The notes beneath the pieces were generated by a model, which saw only the letters and a program-made list of their open reading frames with translations, had not been told where the DNA came from and did no database searches. The position numbers and the translations under genes are program-made. DNA of 63,113 nucleotides from Prochlorococcus sp. AG-409-P01 (lineage in GTDB: Bacteria; Cyanobacteriota; Cyanobacteriia; PCC-6307; Cyanobiaceae): contig QCKM01000009.1 of NCBI GenBank assembly GCA_003215335.1, positions 1 to 63,113 of the forward strand, written 5' to 3'. Positions 8,628 through 17,306 of the stretch are shown here, one piece after another. Within the stretch, counting starts at the first letter, position 1, and each line of letters starts with the position of its first letter.

Positions 8628-10385
8628 TTAGTTGACAACTCCTTTGAATTCTTCAGCTGCTTTTTCTCTTTCCCAAAGTCTTCGATAAGTCCCCGCTATG
8701 TTGATCAGCTCCTTATGGCAACCTTGTTGAACTATTCGACCTTCTTCCATTACCAAGATTCGATCACATCCTGCAGCTGCTGATAATTGATGGCTAATCA
8801 TCAACACGGTTCTTTTTTGTTGTGACCTTATCGATTCAAGTATTCCCGAAGCAGTCTTGTTATCGACACTTGCGAGAGCGTCATCAAGTACAAGTATTGG
8901 AGAACTAATTATTAGGGCTCTTCCAAGAGCGGTTCTTTGACGTTGCCCTCCACTAAGGGTGATTCCTCTCTCCCCTACAAGAGTCTCGTACCCATCTGGG
9001 AATCCTTTTATATCTTCAATAATGTGGGCTTGAGTGGCTGATAGCTCTACTTTTTTCATGCTTGCGGCTGGATCCCCATAACGAAGATTGTCAGCAAGGC
9101 TGCTAGTAAAGAGATATCCCTCTTGGGGGACCAGTGAAATATTTTTTCTTAGGTCCTCTAAGCGAAGATCATTTATATCGTGACTATCAAGAAATAATTG
9201 GCCTTTTGGGACATCAATCATTCGTCCCAATGCTCTTGCTAAAGTTGTTTTCCCACAGCCGACTGGACCGACGACTGCAACGAGTTCCCCTGGTTCAATG
9301 ATGAAGTTTATTCCAGAAAGGATTTCTCTGCTTTTATTTTTCTCGTATTGAATTTTCAGATCACGTGCTTCTAAACGTCCAGTAATTGGCTCCTTAAGTA
9401 TTAATGGCTTGCTTGAATCTCTAATGGTTGGAACTTTTTTTAAAAGTTCTTCAACGCGCTCTAGACTTACTTGTCCAACTTGAAAGGTATTAAGAGTGAA
9501 CCCTAGAAGAGCTGTTGGGAAAACAAGTCTTTCTACATAAAGTATTAGTGCAACAAGACCTCCAATACTTAGTGATTCTCGTTCTAGTTGACCACTGCCA
9601 AGAGCTAAAAGAAGTAAAAGTGAGATAGACGAAATCCCCTGTAAAAGTGGGAACAATGTGCTGGCTGTTTTTGCCAGATTGATTGCCGAGTCTCTATAGG
9701 TTGTGTTCCTGCTAGCAAAAGCTGCCTGCTCAGCATTCTCTTGACCATAGATTTTTATGGCACTAATTCCAGAAAGGTCTTCTTGAATTAGTTCGCTTAG
9801 GCTTGCTAAAGCTTCCTGTTGGCGTTTTCTTTGTCGGACCATTCTCCCGCCAAATAGGCCTACTGTCCCGAGCATCAAAGGATATAAAGCAACAGCTGCA
9901 AGAGTTAGCCAAGGATCAATAGCCAGCATTGCGGGGATAGTGAAGCTATAAGCCAGCAATGTGTTTGTGAGACTAAGAACTGTAAAGCCAAGTAATCGAC
10001 GAATGTTTTCGACGTCGCTTGTTGCTCGACTAATAACTTCACCGCTTCCAATCTCTTGGACCCAGCCTGGGTCTTGTTTGAGCATGTGATCAAACAAGCG
10101 TTGACGAAGAGTTACTTCGACCTGTCTTCCAACGCCAAAGACAAGTTGCCTTGAAATAAGTCGGACCATTCCCATCGAGGTTGCCAAGGCCACGATCCAT
10201 ATCGCTTGTTGCAGAACATCTCTAAATAAGAACCCTTCTTGAAGTTCATCTATCACCTTCCGTACTTCCATTGGGATGGCAACGCTGAGAACGTTTACCA
10301 CCACAAGTGATATCGCTCCTAAAAGCAAAGTTTTTCGATGCGGCCTCAGGTATCGGCCGATCAGATCTAGGCGAAGTGACGCCAT
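8628..10385 (-). CDS. ABC exporter, fused membrane and ATPase domains
   Basis: 585-residue half-transporter that works as a dimer: six-span membrane domain (about residues 15-300), then ATPase. Walker A is GPVGCGKTT near residue 375, the signature is LSGGQRQRTALGRAL, Walker B is ILVLDDALASVD, and the switch His is in ISHQLS. The residue after the Walker B Asp is Asp rather than the usual catalytic Glu. This occurs in some MdlA/MdlB-like exporters and may mean one weak ATP site if it pairs with another half. The substrate is unknown. It is divergent from the DUF3288 gene with about 70 bases between. Confidence 0.9.
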   Translation of the reverse strand: MASLRLDLIGRYLRPHRKTLLLGAISLVVVNVLSVAIPMEVRKVIDELQEGFLFRDVLQQAIWIVALATSMGMVRLISRQLVFGVGRQVEVTLRQRLFDHMLKQDPGWVQEIGSGEVISRATSDVENIRRLLGFTVLSLTNTLLAYSFTIPAMLAIDPWLTLAAVALYPLMLGTVGLFGGRMVRQRKRQQEALASLSELIQEDLSGISAIKIYGQENAEQAAFASRNTTYRDSAINLAKTASTLFPLLQGISSISLLLLLALGSGQLERESLSIGGLVALILYVERLVFPTALLGFTLNTFQVGQVSLERVEELLKKVPTIRDSSKPLILKEPITGRLEARDLKIQYEKNKSREILSGINFIIEPGELVAVVGPVGCGKTTLARALGRMIDVPKGQLFLDSHDINDLRLEDLRKNISLVPQEGYLFTSSLADNLRYGDPAASMKKVELSATQAHIIEDIKGFPDGYETLVGERGITLSGGQRQRTALGRALIISSPILVLDDALASVDNKTASGILESIRSQQKRTVLMISHQLSAAAGCDRILVMEEGRIVQQGCHKELINIAGTYRRLWEREKAAEEFKGVVN

Positions 10386-10456
10386 ATTTTTGTTGGGGAC
10401 GGCATCAACTTAGTCATCCAAAGTGCGCGAGTGTAGGGGTATGCCAAATTGATTTG

Positions 10457-10780
10457 ATGAAAGGCACTCATTCGAAGCAGGAGCAAAGTCATCCCCTTTA
10501 TTCAACTGACCGTGATCTTGTTGACAAACTTTTAGCCAAAAAGGTCCCTGCTGATGGGGATTTGGTTGATTTGGCTCGCTTATTGCTTCGTTATGAAGGG
10601 TTTCCTGGTTCTTTAGATATTCAATCGGACATGATGAAAATCCTAAGCTTGTGGGGGCTTACAAGAGAAAAACTGAACTTGAAGACACGAAAAATCTGGA
10701 ACGAGGGTTATCGACCTGGTTCTGACGTGGAAGAGTCAGTAGGCTCAGGCTTTGATACAGAAGATAATGAGACGGTTTGA
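10457..10780 (+). CDS. DUF3288 family protein
   Basis: 107 residues from the ATG at 10457; the frame stays open upstream but runs into the divergent exporter gene. The pattern HPLYSTDRDLVDKLL, then DLARLLLRYEGFPG, then LWGLTREKL matches the cyanobacterial DUF3288 family as I know it. Function is unknown; the protein is soluble and mostly helical. It lies upstream of trpD, and any transcript that enters trpD from here must pass two T-rich hairpins. Confidence 0.75.
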   Translation: MKGTHSKQEQSHPLYSTDRDLVDKLLAKKVPADGDLVDLARLLLRYEGFPGSLDIQSDMMKILSLWGLTREKLNLKTRKIWNEGYRPGSDVEESVGSGFDTEDNETV

Positions 10781-10860
10781 GCCAAGATTCATTTGATTCT
10801 TAATTGTTGCTCGCCAGTTGAGCTTTTTTAGGTGATATTGGAGTTGTCCCCATCACCTGG

Positions 10861-10889
10861 CCCGGAGTGCAGCGCACCCGGGTTTTTTT
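10861..10889 (+). promoter_or_regulatory. terminator-type hairpin in the trpD leader (possible attenuator)
   Basis: The left arm at 10861-10870 (CCCGGAGTGC) pairs with the right arm at 10874-10882 (GCACCCGGG), with one bulged A and a 3-base loop, followed by seven T. This is a textbook intrinsic terminator, yet it ends only 8 bases before the trpD ATG at 10898, leaving no room for a promoter. Either transcription from upstream is attenuated here or it starts inside the hairpin region. A weaker 4-bp hairpin with six T lies at 10809-10829. No Trp-rich leader peptide is visible. Confidence 0.65.
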
Positions 10890-10897
10890 CTGATCAG

Positions 10898-11938
10898 ATG
10901 TCCATTTCTAAAGAATCTTGGCCAAACATCCTCGAGAATTTGATCGAGGGGAAGAATCTCTCTGAGGTCGAGGCCAGTGCACTTATGAATGCCTGGCTTG
11001 CTGAGACCCTCACAGAGGTTCAGACTGGAGCTTTTCTTACAGCGCTTAGATCCAAACAAGTTGATGGAGGTGAGTTGGCTGCAATGGCTCGTGTTTTGCA
11101 TGAGGCATGTCCTTTGCCTTGTGCTTTGCCTCAGATTCCTATGGTTGATACTTGTGGAACAGGAGGAGATGGCGCTGATACTTTCAACATTTCCACAGCA
11201 GTGGCATTTACTGCTGCTGCATGTGGGGCCAATGTTGCAAAACACGGAAATCGAAGTGCAAGTGGCAAGGTTGGTTCTGCAGATGTCCTAGAAGCACTTG
11301 GAATTCGCCTTAAAGCTTCTCTTGTCAGGGTTGTGGATGCTCTTCCTAAAACAAAAGTCACATTTTTGTTCGCCCCAGCTTGGCATCCGGCTTTGGTTAA
11401 TTTGGCACCTTTGCGGAAAAGCCTAGGTATTCGAACGGTTTTTAATCTTTTAGGACCTCTTGTAAACCCTCTACGACCACAGTCGCAGGTTCTTGGAGTG
11501 GCAAGATTTGAGCTTCTTGACCCTATGGCTGAAGCTTTGAGAAGACTAGGCTTGAAAAGGGCTGTTGTTGTTTATGGTGCTGGTGGATTAGATGAGGCTT
11601 CTTTGGAAGGCCCCAATCCAGTCAGGATGATTGAAAACGGTCATATCAAGAATTTGATGATTGATCCTTATGACTTAGGCCTTCCAAATGCGCCTTTGGA
11701 TTCTCTTAAGGGAGGAGATCTAGAAGTGAATCAGCAAATTCTTTCTTCAGTGCTCCAAGGTGGTGGCACTTCCTCGCAGCGCAATGTGGTTGCTCTGAAT
11801 ACTTCTTTGGTCCTTTGGGCTGCTGGTATTCAGGAAGACTTAAGAGAGGGGTTGTTCATGGCCAGAAAATCTTTGGAAGAAGGTCATCCTTGGAAACATT
11901 TGGAGGCTCTTAGAGACGCCTTAGATGAGCCCTCTTAA
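10898..11938 (+). CDS. trpD: anthranilate phosphoribosyltransferase
   Basis: Joins anthranilate to PRPP in tryptophan synthesis. The 346-residue form from the ATG at 10898 has the usual length. [16 protein letters not shown] (PRPP-binding glycine loop) is near residue 85, [16 protein letters not shown] near residue 115, and [10 protein letters not shown] further on. The frame stays open upstream to a GTG at 10832, which would add 22 residues read through the leader hairpin; I prefer the ATG because the family starts there. No other trp gene is nearby. carA follows with 47 bases between. Confidence 0.93.
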   Translation: MSISKESWPNILENLIEGKNLSEVEASALMNAWLAETLTEVQTGAFLTALRSKQVDGGELAAMARVLHEACPLPCALPQIPMVDTCGTGGDGADTFNISTAVAFTAAACGANVAKHGNRSASGKVGSADVLEALGIRLKASLVRVVDALPKTKVTFLFAPAWHPALVNLAPLRKSLGIRTVFNLLGPLVNPLRPQSQVLGVARFELLDPMAEALRRLGLKRAVVVYGAGGLDEASLEGPNPVRMIENGHIKNLMIDPYDLGLPNAPLDSLKGGDLEVNQQILSSVLQGGGTSSQRNVVALNTSLVLWAAGIQEDLREGLFMARKSLEEGHPWKHLEALRDALDEPS

Positions 11939-11985
11939 ATGACTTGAGAACTTACTCCTTTCAATTCATCGCCTTGTCAACACAA

Positions 11986-13125
11986 ATGACTCGATTCAAT
12001 ACCTCGAAAGCTTTTTTAGTGCTCTCAGATGGCCTGTTCCTTGAGGGGGTGCCTTTTGGTTGTAAAGGCACCGTAGTTGGGGAAGTGGTTTTTAATACTG
12101 GTATGACTGGCTATCAAGAGGTTTTGACTGACCCCAGTTATTGTGGACAACTTGTCACTTTTACTTATCCAGAGCTGGGAAATACAGGAGTTAACAGAAA
12201 TGATCAAGAGGCGCCATTGCCACATGTTAAAGGGGTAATTGCACGACAACTTTCACCTGTTCCAAGCAATTGGCGAAGTGAGCAGCCTCTTGATAGTTGG
12301 TTAGAGCAAAACAAGGTAGTTGGCATTAGCGGAGTTGATACCAGGGCACTGGTCAAACACTTAAGAGAGAAGGGGGCAATGAATGGGATTATCTCAAGCG
12401 ATGGAAGTGCTCCTGAGGAGCTCTATAGAAGGTTGAAAAAGATCCCTCCGATGGAAGGCTTGAATTTGATTGGACAAGTGTCTACAAAGACTTCTTACAA
12501 AGTGGACTCTTTTTGCTCAGTCGCTTTTGATAGAAGGATTAAGAAATCACATAAGAAGCCTTTTCAAGTTGTGGCAATTGACTTTGGGATTAAACGGTCA
12601 ATCCTTGATCGTTTGGTTGCCCATGGTTGTGAGGTGACTGTCTTGCCTGCTTCTTCAGATTTTGAAGAAGTAATTGGTTCTTCCCCTGAAGGAGTTTTCT
12701 TGTCCAATGGACCGGGAGATCCCTCAACCGTGGGAGGTGGAAAAAAGCTTGTGAAGCGCTTGATTTCAGAGACAGACCTCCCTGTGTTTGGCATTTGCCT
12801 TGGCCATCAAATTCTGGGCCTTGCACTAGGAGGAAGGACTTTTAAGTTGAGATATGGACATCGGGGGTTGAATCATCCTTGTGGAACTTCAGGACAAATT
12901 GAGATAACTAGCCAAAACCATGGCTTCGCATTGGATGCAGATTCTTTGCTCGATACAAATGTTGATGTGACACATCTAAATCTTAATGACCGTACAGTTG
13001 CCGCGATCTCTCTCCGAAACAGGCCTGTTTTCGGCGTTCAGTATCACCCTGAGGCAAGTCCCGGGCCTCATGATGCTGATCATCATTTCTCTCGTTTTGT
13101 TGGTCTGATGGCAGAACGCCGTTGA
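11986..13125 (+). CDS. carA: carbamoyl phosphate synthase small subunit
   Basis: Glutaminase subunit that passes ammonia to CarB to make carbamoyl phosphate for arginine and pyrimidines. 379 residues from the ATG at 11986. The N-terminal domain has the family's [14 protein letters not shown]. The class I amidotransferase domain has the nucleophile in GICLGHQ near residue 268 and the catalytic His and Glu in QYHPEASPG. carB is not in this window. The GTG/ATG choices upstream at 11944 would add 14 residues of non-family sequence. Confidence 0.94.
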   Translation: MTRFNTSKAFLVLSDGLFLEGVPFGCKGTVVGEVVFNTGMTGYQEVLTDPSYCGQLVTFTYPELGNTGVNRNDQEAPLPHVKGVIARQLSPVPSNWRSEQPLDSWLEQNKVVGISGVDTRALVKHLREKGAMNGIISSDGSAPEELYRRLKKIPPMEGLNLIGQVSTKTSYKVDSFCSVAFDRRIKKSHKKPFQVVAIDFGIKRSILDRLVAHGCEVTVLPASSDFEEVIGSSPEGVFLSNGPGDPSTVGGGKKLVKRLISETDLPVFGICLGHQILGLALGGRTFKLRYGHRGLNHPCGTSGQIEITSQNHGFALDADSLLDTNVDVTHLNLNDRTVAAISLRNRPVFGVQYHPEASPGPHDADHHFSRFVGLMAERR

Positions 13126-13198
13126 ATCGTGGTCCTTATCGGCTTAGATCATTACACTTCGGGCGATTGCGTTCCGGGGGACTAAGCACATCACCGAA

Positions 13199-13555
13199 TT
13201 GCAGCGATTGACAGTTTCACTTAGAGGTGGGTTTGAGAGGCGAAGCGGCTGCTTGGTTTTCCACTTCACTGGCCAGCTTGATGCTTACTCAGAAAAGCAT
13301 TTTCTTACTTATGTGGAGGATGTTTTTAAAACAAACTCATCTTCAACAGTTTTAGATCTGAGCAAGGTCGATTTTATTGACTCTTCTGGTCTTGGTGCTT
13401 TGGTTCAAACGGCAAAGCAATGCAACAAAGCCAAGCGTAATTTTTTGGTAGTTGGCAATGCCCGCGTTGTTCAGACTGTAAAGCTGGTACGACTAGAAGA
13501 ATTTCTTCATTTGGTGGATGACCTGCCAACAGCCCTTAGTCAGTTATCAGCTTGA
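13199..13555 (+). CDS. STAS-domain protein (anti-sigma-factor antagonist type)
   Basis: 118 residues, essentially one STAS domain. LDLSKVDFIDSSGLGALV near residue 60 is the family's core, with the Ser that is phosphorylated by partner kinases in SpoIIAA-like proteins. The start is TTG at 13199; no ATG fits, because the first ATG would remove the domain's first strands. The stop overlaps the TTG start of the Mini-III gene (TTGA at 13552-13555), so the two are translationally coupled. No anti-sigma kinase or phosphatase gene is nearby, so the partner is unknown. Confidence 0.82.
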   Translation: MQRLTVSLRGGFERRSGCLVFHFTGQLDAYSEKHFLTYVEDVFKTNSSSTVLDLSKVDFIDSSGLGALVQTAKQCNKAKRNFLVVGNARVVQTVKLVRLEEFLHLVDDLPTALSQLSA

Positions 13556-13959
13556 GTGATTGGGTTCGCGTTCAAAAGCCTCATTGCGGCTCCGATGATT
13601 TGGGGCCGCAGCAACTGGCTTGGTTAGGAGATTCCGTATGGGAATTGCATCATCGGTTGCGCCATTGTCATAAAGCCGGCCGCTCTGCTGATTTGCATCG
13701 GGCTGTTGTTTCAGAGGTAAAGGCAGCAGCTCAGGCAGAAGCATTAAGCCGTTTAGAACCCTACTTGTCAGAGTTTGAAATGGATTTGGTCCGTCGTGGA
13801 CGAAATAAGTCTGGCCAAGGACCTCGTCGAACAACCCCGGCCACCTATGGAAAAGCCACAGGGTTTGAGACAATGATTGGCTGGCTCTTTTTGAAGAATC
13901 CAGTGCGGCTTGCGCAGCTCTTGGATCAGCTGGAGGAGACATCACCCGATCCTCAATAA
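13552..13959 (+). CDS. mrnC: Mini-ribonuclease III
   Basis: 135-residue RNase III catalytic domain without a double-stranded-RNA-binding domain. AWLGDSVWELHHR near residue 24 has the conserved Asp and the family's GDSVYE-like core, and ATGFETMIGWLFL near the C-terminus gives the second metal-site Glu. In other bacteria Mini-III trims 23S rRNA precursor ends. It starts with TTG overlapping the STAS stop, and rlmB follows 14 bases later. Both neighbours' context (23S methyltransferase downstream) supports an rRNA-processing role. Confidence 0.85.
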   Translation: MSDWVRVQKPHCGSDDLGPQQLAWLGDSVWELHHRLRHCHKAGRSADLHRAVVSEVKAAAQAEALSRLEPYLSEFEMDLVRRGRNKSGQGPRRTTPATYGKATGFETMIGWLFLKNPVRLAQLLDQLEETSPDPQ

Positions 13960-13973
13960 CAAAAATAACCACC

Positions 13974-15389
13974 ATGAGCCAACGTTTTGATCGTCGTTCC
14001 AGTAATTCTTCTCGGCAGGGCCGTTTTGTTGGTGGACGGGGAAAGGATGCGAGGAGATCTTCCGGCAGACGTTCAACTAATACAAGGGATTTTGGGGACG
14101 CTCGTTCTAGAGGGGATAAAGATAGCGGTGGTGGTGATGCTTCTTTTTTTTCGAAAGGAGATAGCTCCGATCGCGGCAGTTATAGAAGAGTGCGATCTGA
14201 AGAAGGGGGAAAGAATTTTCGCTCGGCAAGATCGCGATCTGACTCACGTTCATTTAATAGAAAACGAGCATCTTCAGTTCAAAGGTATGAATCTCAGTCA
14301 AGGTTGAGGCGCTCAGAAGCCAATGAAGTCTTATCTTCACGATCTTCCAAGGATCAAGAAATTCCTTCTTCAGAGGCAAACAGATTTGGAGCGAACCTTC
14401 CAGATGATTTGGTTTGGGGGAGACACGCTACACAAGCTGTTTTAGAGGCAGGAAGACCAATTCATAGGATTTGGTGTACTGCTGAATTAAGAACTTCTTC
14501 TAAGTTTCTTCAATTATTAAGGGAGTCAAAGGCTTCTGGGGTACTTGTTGAGGAGGTTAGTTGGGCTCGTTTGGGACAGATAACTGGAGGTGCTGTTCAT
14601 CAAGGGATTGCTCTTCAGACTGCTGCTGCAGAAACATTAGACCTAAAGAGTTTGATACAGGGATGTAATCAAATCGAAGAATCTCCCTTGCTTTTGGCTG
14701 TAGATGGTTTGACTGATCCCCAAAATCTTGGGGCGATTGTTCGATCTGCAGAAGCACTTGGTGCTCATGGTTTGGTTGTCCCCCAGAGGCGAAGTGCTGG
14801 TTTGACAGGTTCTGTAGCGAAAGTTGCAGCAGGTGCTCTCGAGCATATCCCTGTAGCAAGAGTGGTCAATTTGAATCGCTCTTTAGTTGCTCTCAAAGAC
14901 GAGGGCTATCGAGTAATTGGACTTGCCGAGGAGGGTGATTTAACTATCTCTGAAGTCGATCTTGAGGGGCCATTGGTTGTAGTTACTGGGTCTGAGGCTC
15001 AAGGTCTTTCATTGCTTACTAGACGGCATTGCGATCAGCTGGTGCGAATTCCTTTGCGTGGTTTAACGCCTAGCTTGAATGCTTCAGTTGCTACTGCGAT
15101 TGTTCTTTATGAAGCTGCCAGACGTGGCTGGATGAAGGGGTTGAGTGGTCAAGCACCTTCTCCAAGGATGGTTCGGCCTAAGTGTTCCCCTCTTACAAGT
15201 TCTAAAAAAGACGAAGAACTGACCACCTCCAAACAAGGTCAGTTGAGAGAGGATTTTAAGAATGCAAGCTCAACATCTGTTGAGGAAAATGGTGGAGAAC
15301 CTTTGTCAGGAAAGTTCTCTAGTGATATGCGACTTGACCTTGACATGAATTCAAAAGACTCAAATTTTGACAAGAGCATTCACCTCTAA
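13974..15389 (+). CDS. rlmB: 23S rRNA 2'-O-ribose methyltransferase (RlmB/TrmH family) with long disordered tails
   Basis: SPOUT methyltransferase of 471 residues; the family is usually 240-270. The first 140 or so residues are Arg/Ser/Gly-rich low complexity. The catalytic part begins near VWGRHATQAVLEAG, with DGLTDPQNLGAIVRSAEALG (motif 1), VVTGSEAQGLS (motif 2) and PSLNASVATAI (motif 3). About 75 residues of polar tail follow. RlmB methylates G2251 of E. coli 23S rRNA; the exact target here is inferred. The basic tail may aid RNA binding. The DUF1816 gene follows on the same strand. Confidence 0.88.
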   Translation: MSQRFDRRSSNSSRQGRFVGGRGKDARRSSGRRSTNTRDFGDARSRGDKDSGGGDASFFSKGDSSDRGSYRRVRSEEGGKNFRSARSRSDSRSFNRKRASSVQRYESQSRLRRSEANEVLSSRSSKDQEIPSSEANRFGANLPDDLVWGRHATQAVLEAGRPIHRIWCTAELRTSSKFLQLLRESKASGVLVEEVSWARLGQITGGAVHQGIALQTAAAETLDLKSLIQGCNQIEESPLLLAVDGLTDPQNLGAIVRSAEALGAHGLVVPQRRSAGLTGSVAKVAAGALEHIPVARVVNLNRSLVALKDEGYRVIGLAEEGDLTISEVDLEGPLVVVTGSEAQGLSLLTRRHCDQLVRIPLRGLTPSLNASVATAIVLYEAARRGWMKGLSGQAPSPRMVRPKCSPLTSSKKDEELTTSKQGQLREDFKNASSTSVEENGGEPLSGKFSSDMRLDLDMNSKDSNFDKSIHL

Positions 15390-15483
15390 TTTATAAATTG
15401 CCTAATAAAAGTCAGGGAAAGCTTTCTTTTAAGAAGCAATATTCCTCATGAGAAGGCAATATAAAAACAATTGCTTGGTAATC

Positions 15484-15717
15484 ATGGGCCCTCTTTTTAG
15501 GGCGATTCGCAGCCTTGGGAATAGTTTTGGATTGGCTTGGTGGGCTCGTGTTGAAACTTGTCGACCTAATGTCATTTATTGGTTTGGTCCTTTCCTCACT
15601 AGGAAGAGTCTTAAGGCAAATTTGAATGTTTTCCTTGATGATCTCTCTTTAGAAGGACCTGACTCTATTGATCATCGATTGTTGCGTTGCCGCCGAGGAG
15701 AACCACTTACAAATTAA
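15484..15717 (+). CDS. DUF1816 family protein
   Basis: 77 residues from the ATG at 15484; an in-frame ATG at 15448 would add 12 residues. The pattern GLAWWARVET, then YWFGPFLTRKSLKANL, then DLSLEGPDSI matches DUF1816, a cyanobacterial family with a fold related to the CpcD linker domain. Prochlorococcus lacks standard phycobilisomes, so a linker role is doubtful and the function is open. It lies between rlmB and gatA. Confidence 0.78.
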   Translation: MGPLFRAIRSLGNSFGLAWWARVETCRPNVIYWFGPFLTRKSLKANLNVFLDDLSLEGPDSIDHRLLRCRRGEPLTN

Positions 15718-15769
15718 TCGATGATTGACAGGCAACTGATAGCGTCGTTTTGTATAGCTCCATAAACAG

Positions 15770-17230
15770 ATGTTTATTGCCGAATTACGCCAGCAATTAA
15801 AGGGGGGCGAGATCTCGGCCAGGGAGCTTATTGAGCATTATCTTGGTCGAATTGAATCAGTTGAAAATACTCTTCATGCTTATTTGGAAGTCACTGCAGA
15901 AAGGGCTCTTGCCGAGGCTGATCTGATTGATCAAATGAGGGCTGAAGGGAAGCCTCTGCCCCCTCTTGCAGGCGTTCCTATTGCTGTTAAAGACAACCTT
16001 TGTACCCAAGGGATACGCACCAGTTGCTCAAGCAAAATGCTTGAAAAGTTTGTTCCTCCTTACGAGTCAACCGTTACTAAAAGACTTTGGGAAGCTGGTG
16101 CAGTACTGCTTGGAAAAACTAATCTTGATGAATTCGCCATGGGCAGCTCTACGGAGACTTCGGCGTTTGGAGCGACTTCTAACCCATGGGACCCATCTAG
16201 GGTTCCTGGCGGTAGTTCTGGTGGGAGTGCGGCTGCAGTCGCGGCAGGGGAATGTATTGCTGCTTTGGGCTCAGACACTGGAGGTTCGATAAGACAGCCA
16301 GCATCTTTTTGTGGAGTTGTTGGGGTCAAGCCTACTTATGGACGAGTAAGTCGCTGGGGATTGGTGGCCTTCGCTAGCTCATTGGATCAGGTTGGTCCCT
16401 TCGCTACAAATGTTGCGGATGCTGCAGAAATTTTGAAGGTCATATCCGGACATGACCCTCTTGATTCGACATCTATCAATGCATCAGTTCCTGATTACTG
16501 TTCATCGTTGTCCAACTCTGTTCAGGGTTTGCGGATCGGATTGATAAAGGAGTGTTTTGAACAAAAAGGATTGTCTTCTGAAGTGAAGACTTCTGTAATG
16601 ACTGCTGCAAACCTGCTGCAATCTCTTGGGGCTGAATTACTAGAAGTTAGTTGTCCGCGTTTTAATGATGGGATTGCCACTTATTACGTCATTGCTCCCT
16701 CAGAAGCATCAGCAAATTTGGCACGTTATGACGGGGTTAAATATGGCTACCGCTCAGAAGGAGCTAATAACTTAGCCGAGATGACCTCTCGAAGTCGCGC
16801 TGAAGGCTTTGGGAGCGAAGTGCAACGGAGAATACTCATAGGCACTTATGCGCTATCTGCTGGATATGGTGAGGCTTATTACAAGAAGGCTCAGCAGGTT
16901 AGGACTCTTATTCGTAGAGATTTCGAGAAGGCTTTCGATTCAGTGGATATTTTATTGACGCCAACCTCTCCCACAACCGCATTTAGTGCAGGAAAACATG
17001 CCAACGATCCCCTTTCAATGTATTTGGCCGATCTTTTGACTATTCCTGCGAATCTTGCTGGTCTTCCTGCCTTAAGTCTTCCCTGTGGCTTTGACGGCTC
17101 AGGCTTGCCAATTGGCGTTCAGTTGATCAGCAATGTTCTGGAAGAGTCTCGGTTACTCAATGTTGCTCATCAATATGAGCAGGCAGCAGAAGTTATGGCA
17201 AATCGTCCTAAAGCCAATTTAGTCCCCTAG
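15770..17230 (+). CDS. gatA: Asp-tRNA(Asn)/Glu-tRNA(Gln) amidotransferase subunit A
   Basis: Glutaminase/amidase subunit of GatCAB, which turns Glu-tRNA(Gln) into Gln-tRNA(Gln). 486 residues, normal length. Amidase signature triad: Lys in IAVKDN near residue 75, and the Ser pair in [13 protein letters not shown] and [11 protein letters not shown] near residues 150-175. gatB and gatC are not in this window. A weak GGGTG/CACCC hairpin lies in the 70-base gap before dnaE. Confidence 0.95.
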   Translation: MFIAELRQQLKGGEISARELIEHYLGRIESVENTLHAYLEVTAERALAEADLIDQMRAEGKPLPPLAGVPIAVKDNLCTQGIRTSCSSKMLEKFVPPYESTVTKRLWEAGAVLLGKTNLDEFAMGSSTETSAFGATSNPWDPSRVPGGSSGGSAAAVAAGECIAALGSDTGGSIRQPASFCGVVGVKPTYGRVSRWGLVAFASSLDQVGPFATNVADAAEILKVISGHDPLDSTSINASVPDYCSSLSNSVQGLRIGLIKECFEQKGLSSEVKTSVMTAANLLQSLGAELLEVSCPRFNDGIATYYVIAPSEASANLARYDGVKYGYRSEGANNLAEMTSRSRAEGFGSEVQRRILIGTYALSAGYGEAYYKKAQQVRTLIRRDFEKAFDSVDILLTPTSPTTAFSAGKHANDPLSMYLADLLTIPANLAGLPALSLPCGFDGSGLPIGVQLISNVLEESRLLNVAHQYEQAAEVMANRPKANLVP

Positions 17231-17306
17231 GTTCTAAAGAACCCTATATATGGGGTGTTGTGACTTGATGCACCCTTTATATTGAGCCTGGCGTTAGGTT
17301 GTGGTC

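Noticed and set aside
10307-10456. 50-codon upstream extension of the DUF3288 gene
   Set aside because: It would overlap the start of the divergent ABC exporter; the family begins near the ATG at 10457.
17231-17280. Palindrome GTTCTAAAGAAC and a GGGTG/CACCC hairpin after gatA
   Set aside because: The stems are only 5 bp and the T-run is interrupted; too weak to call a terminator.
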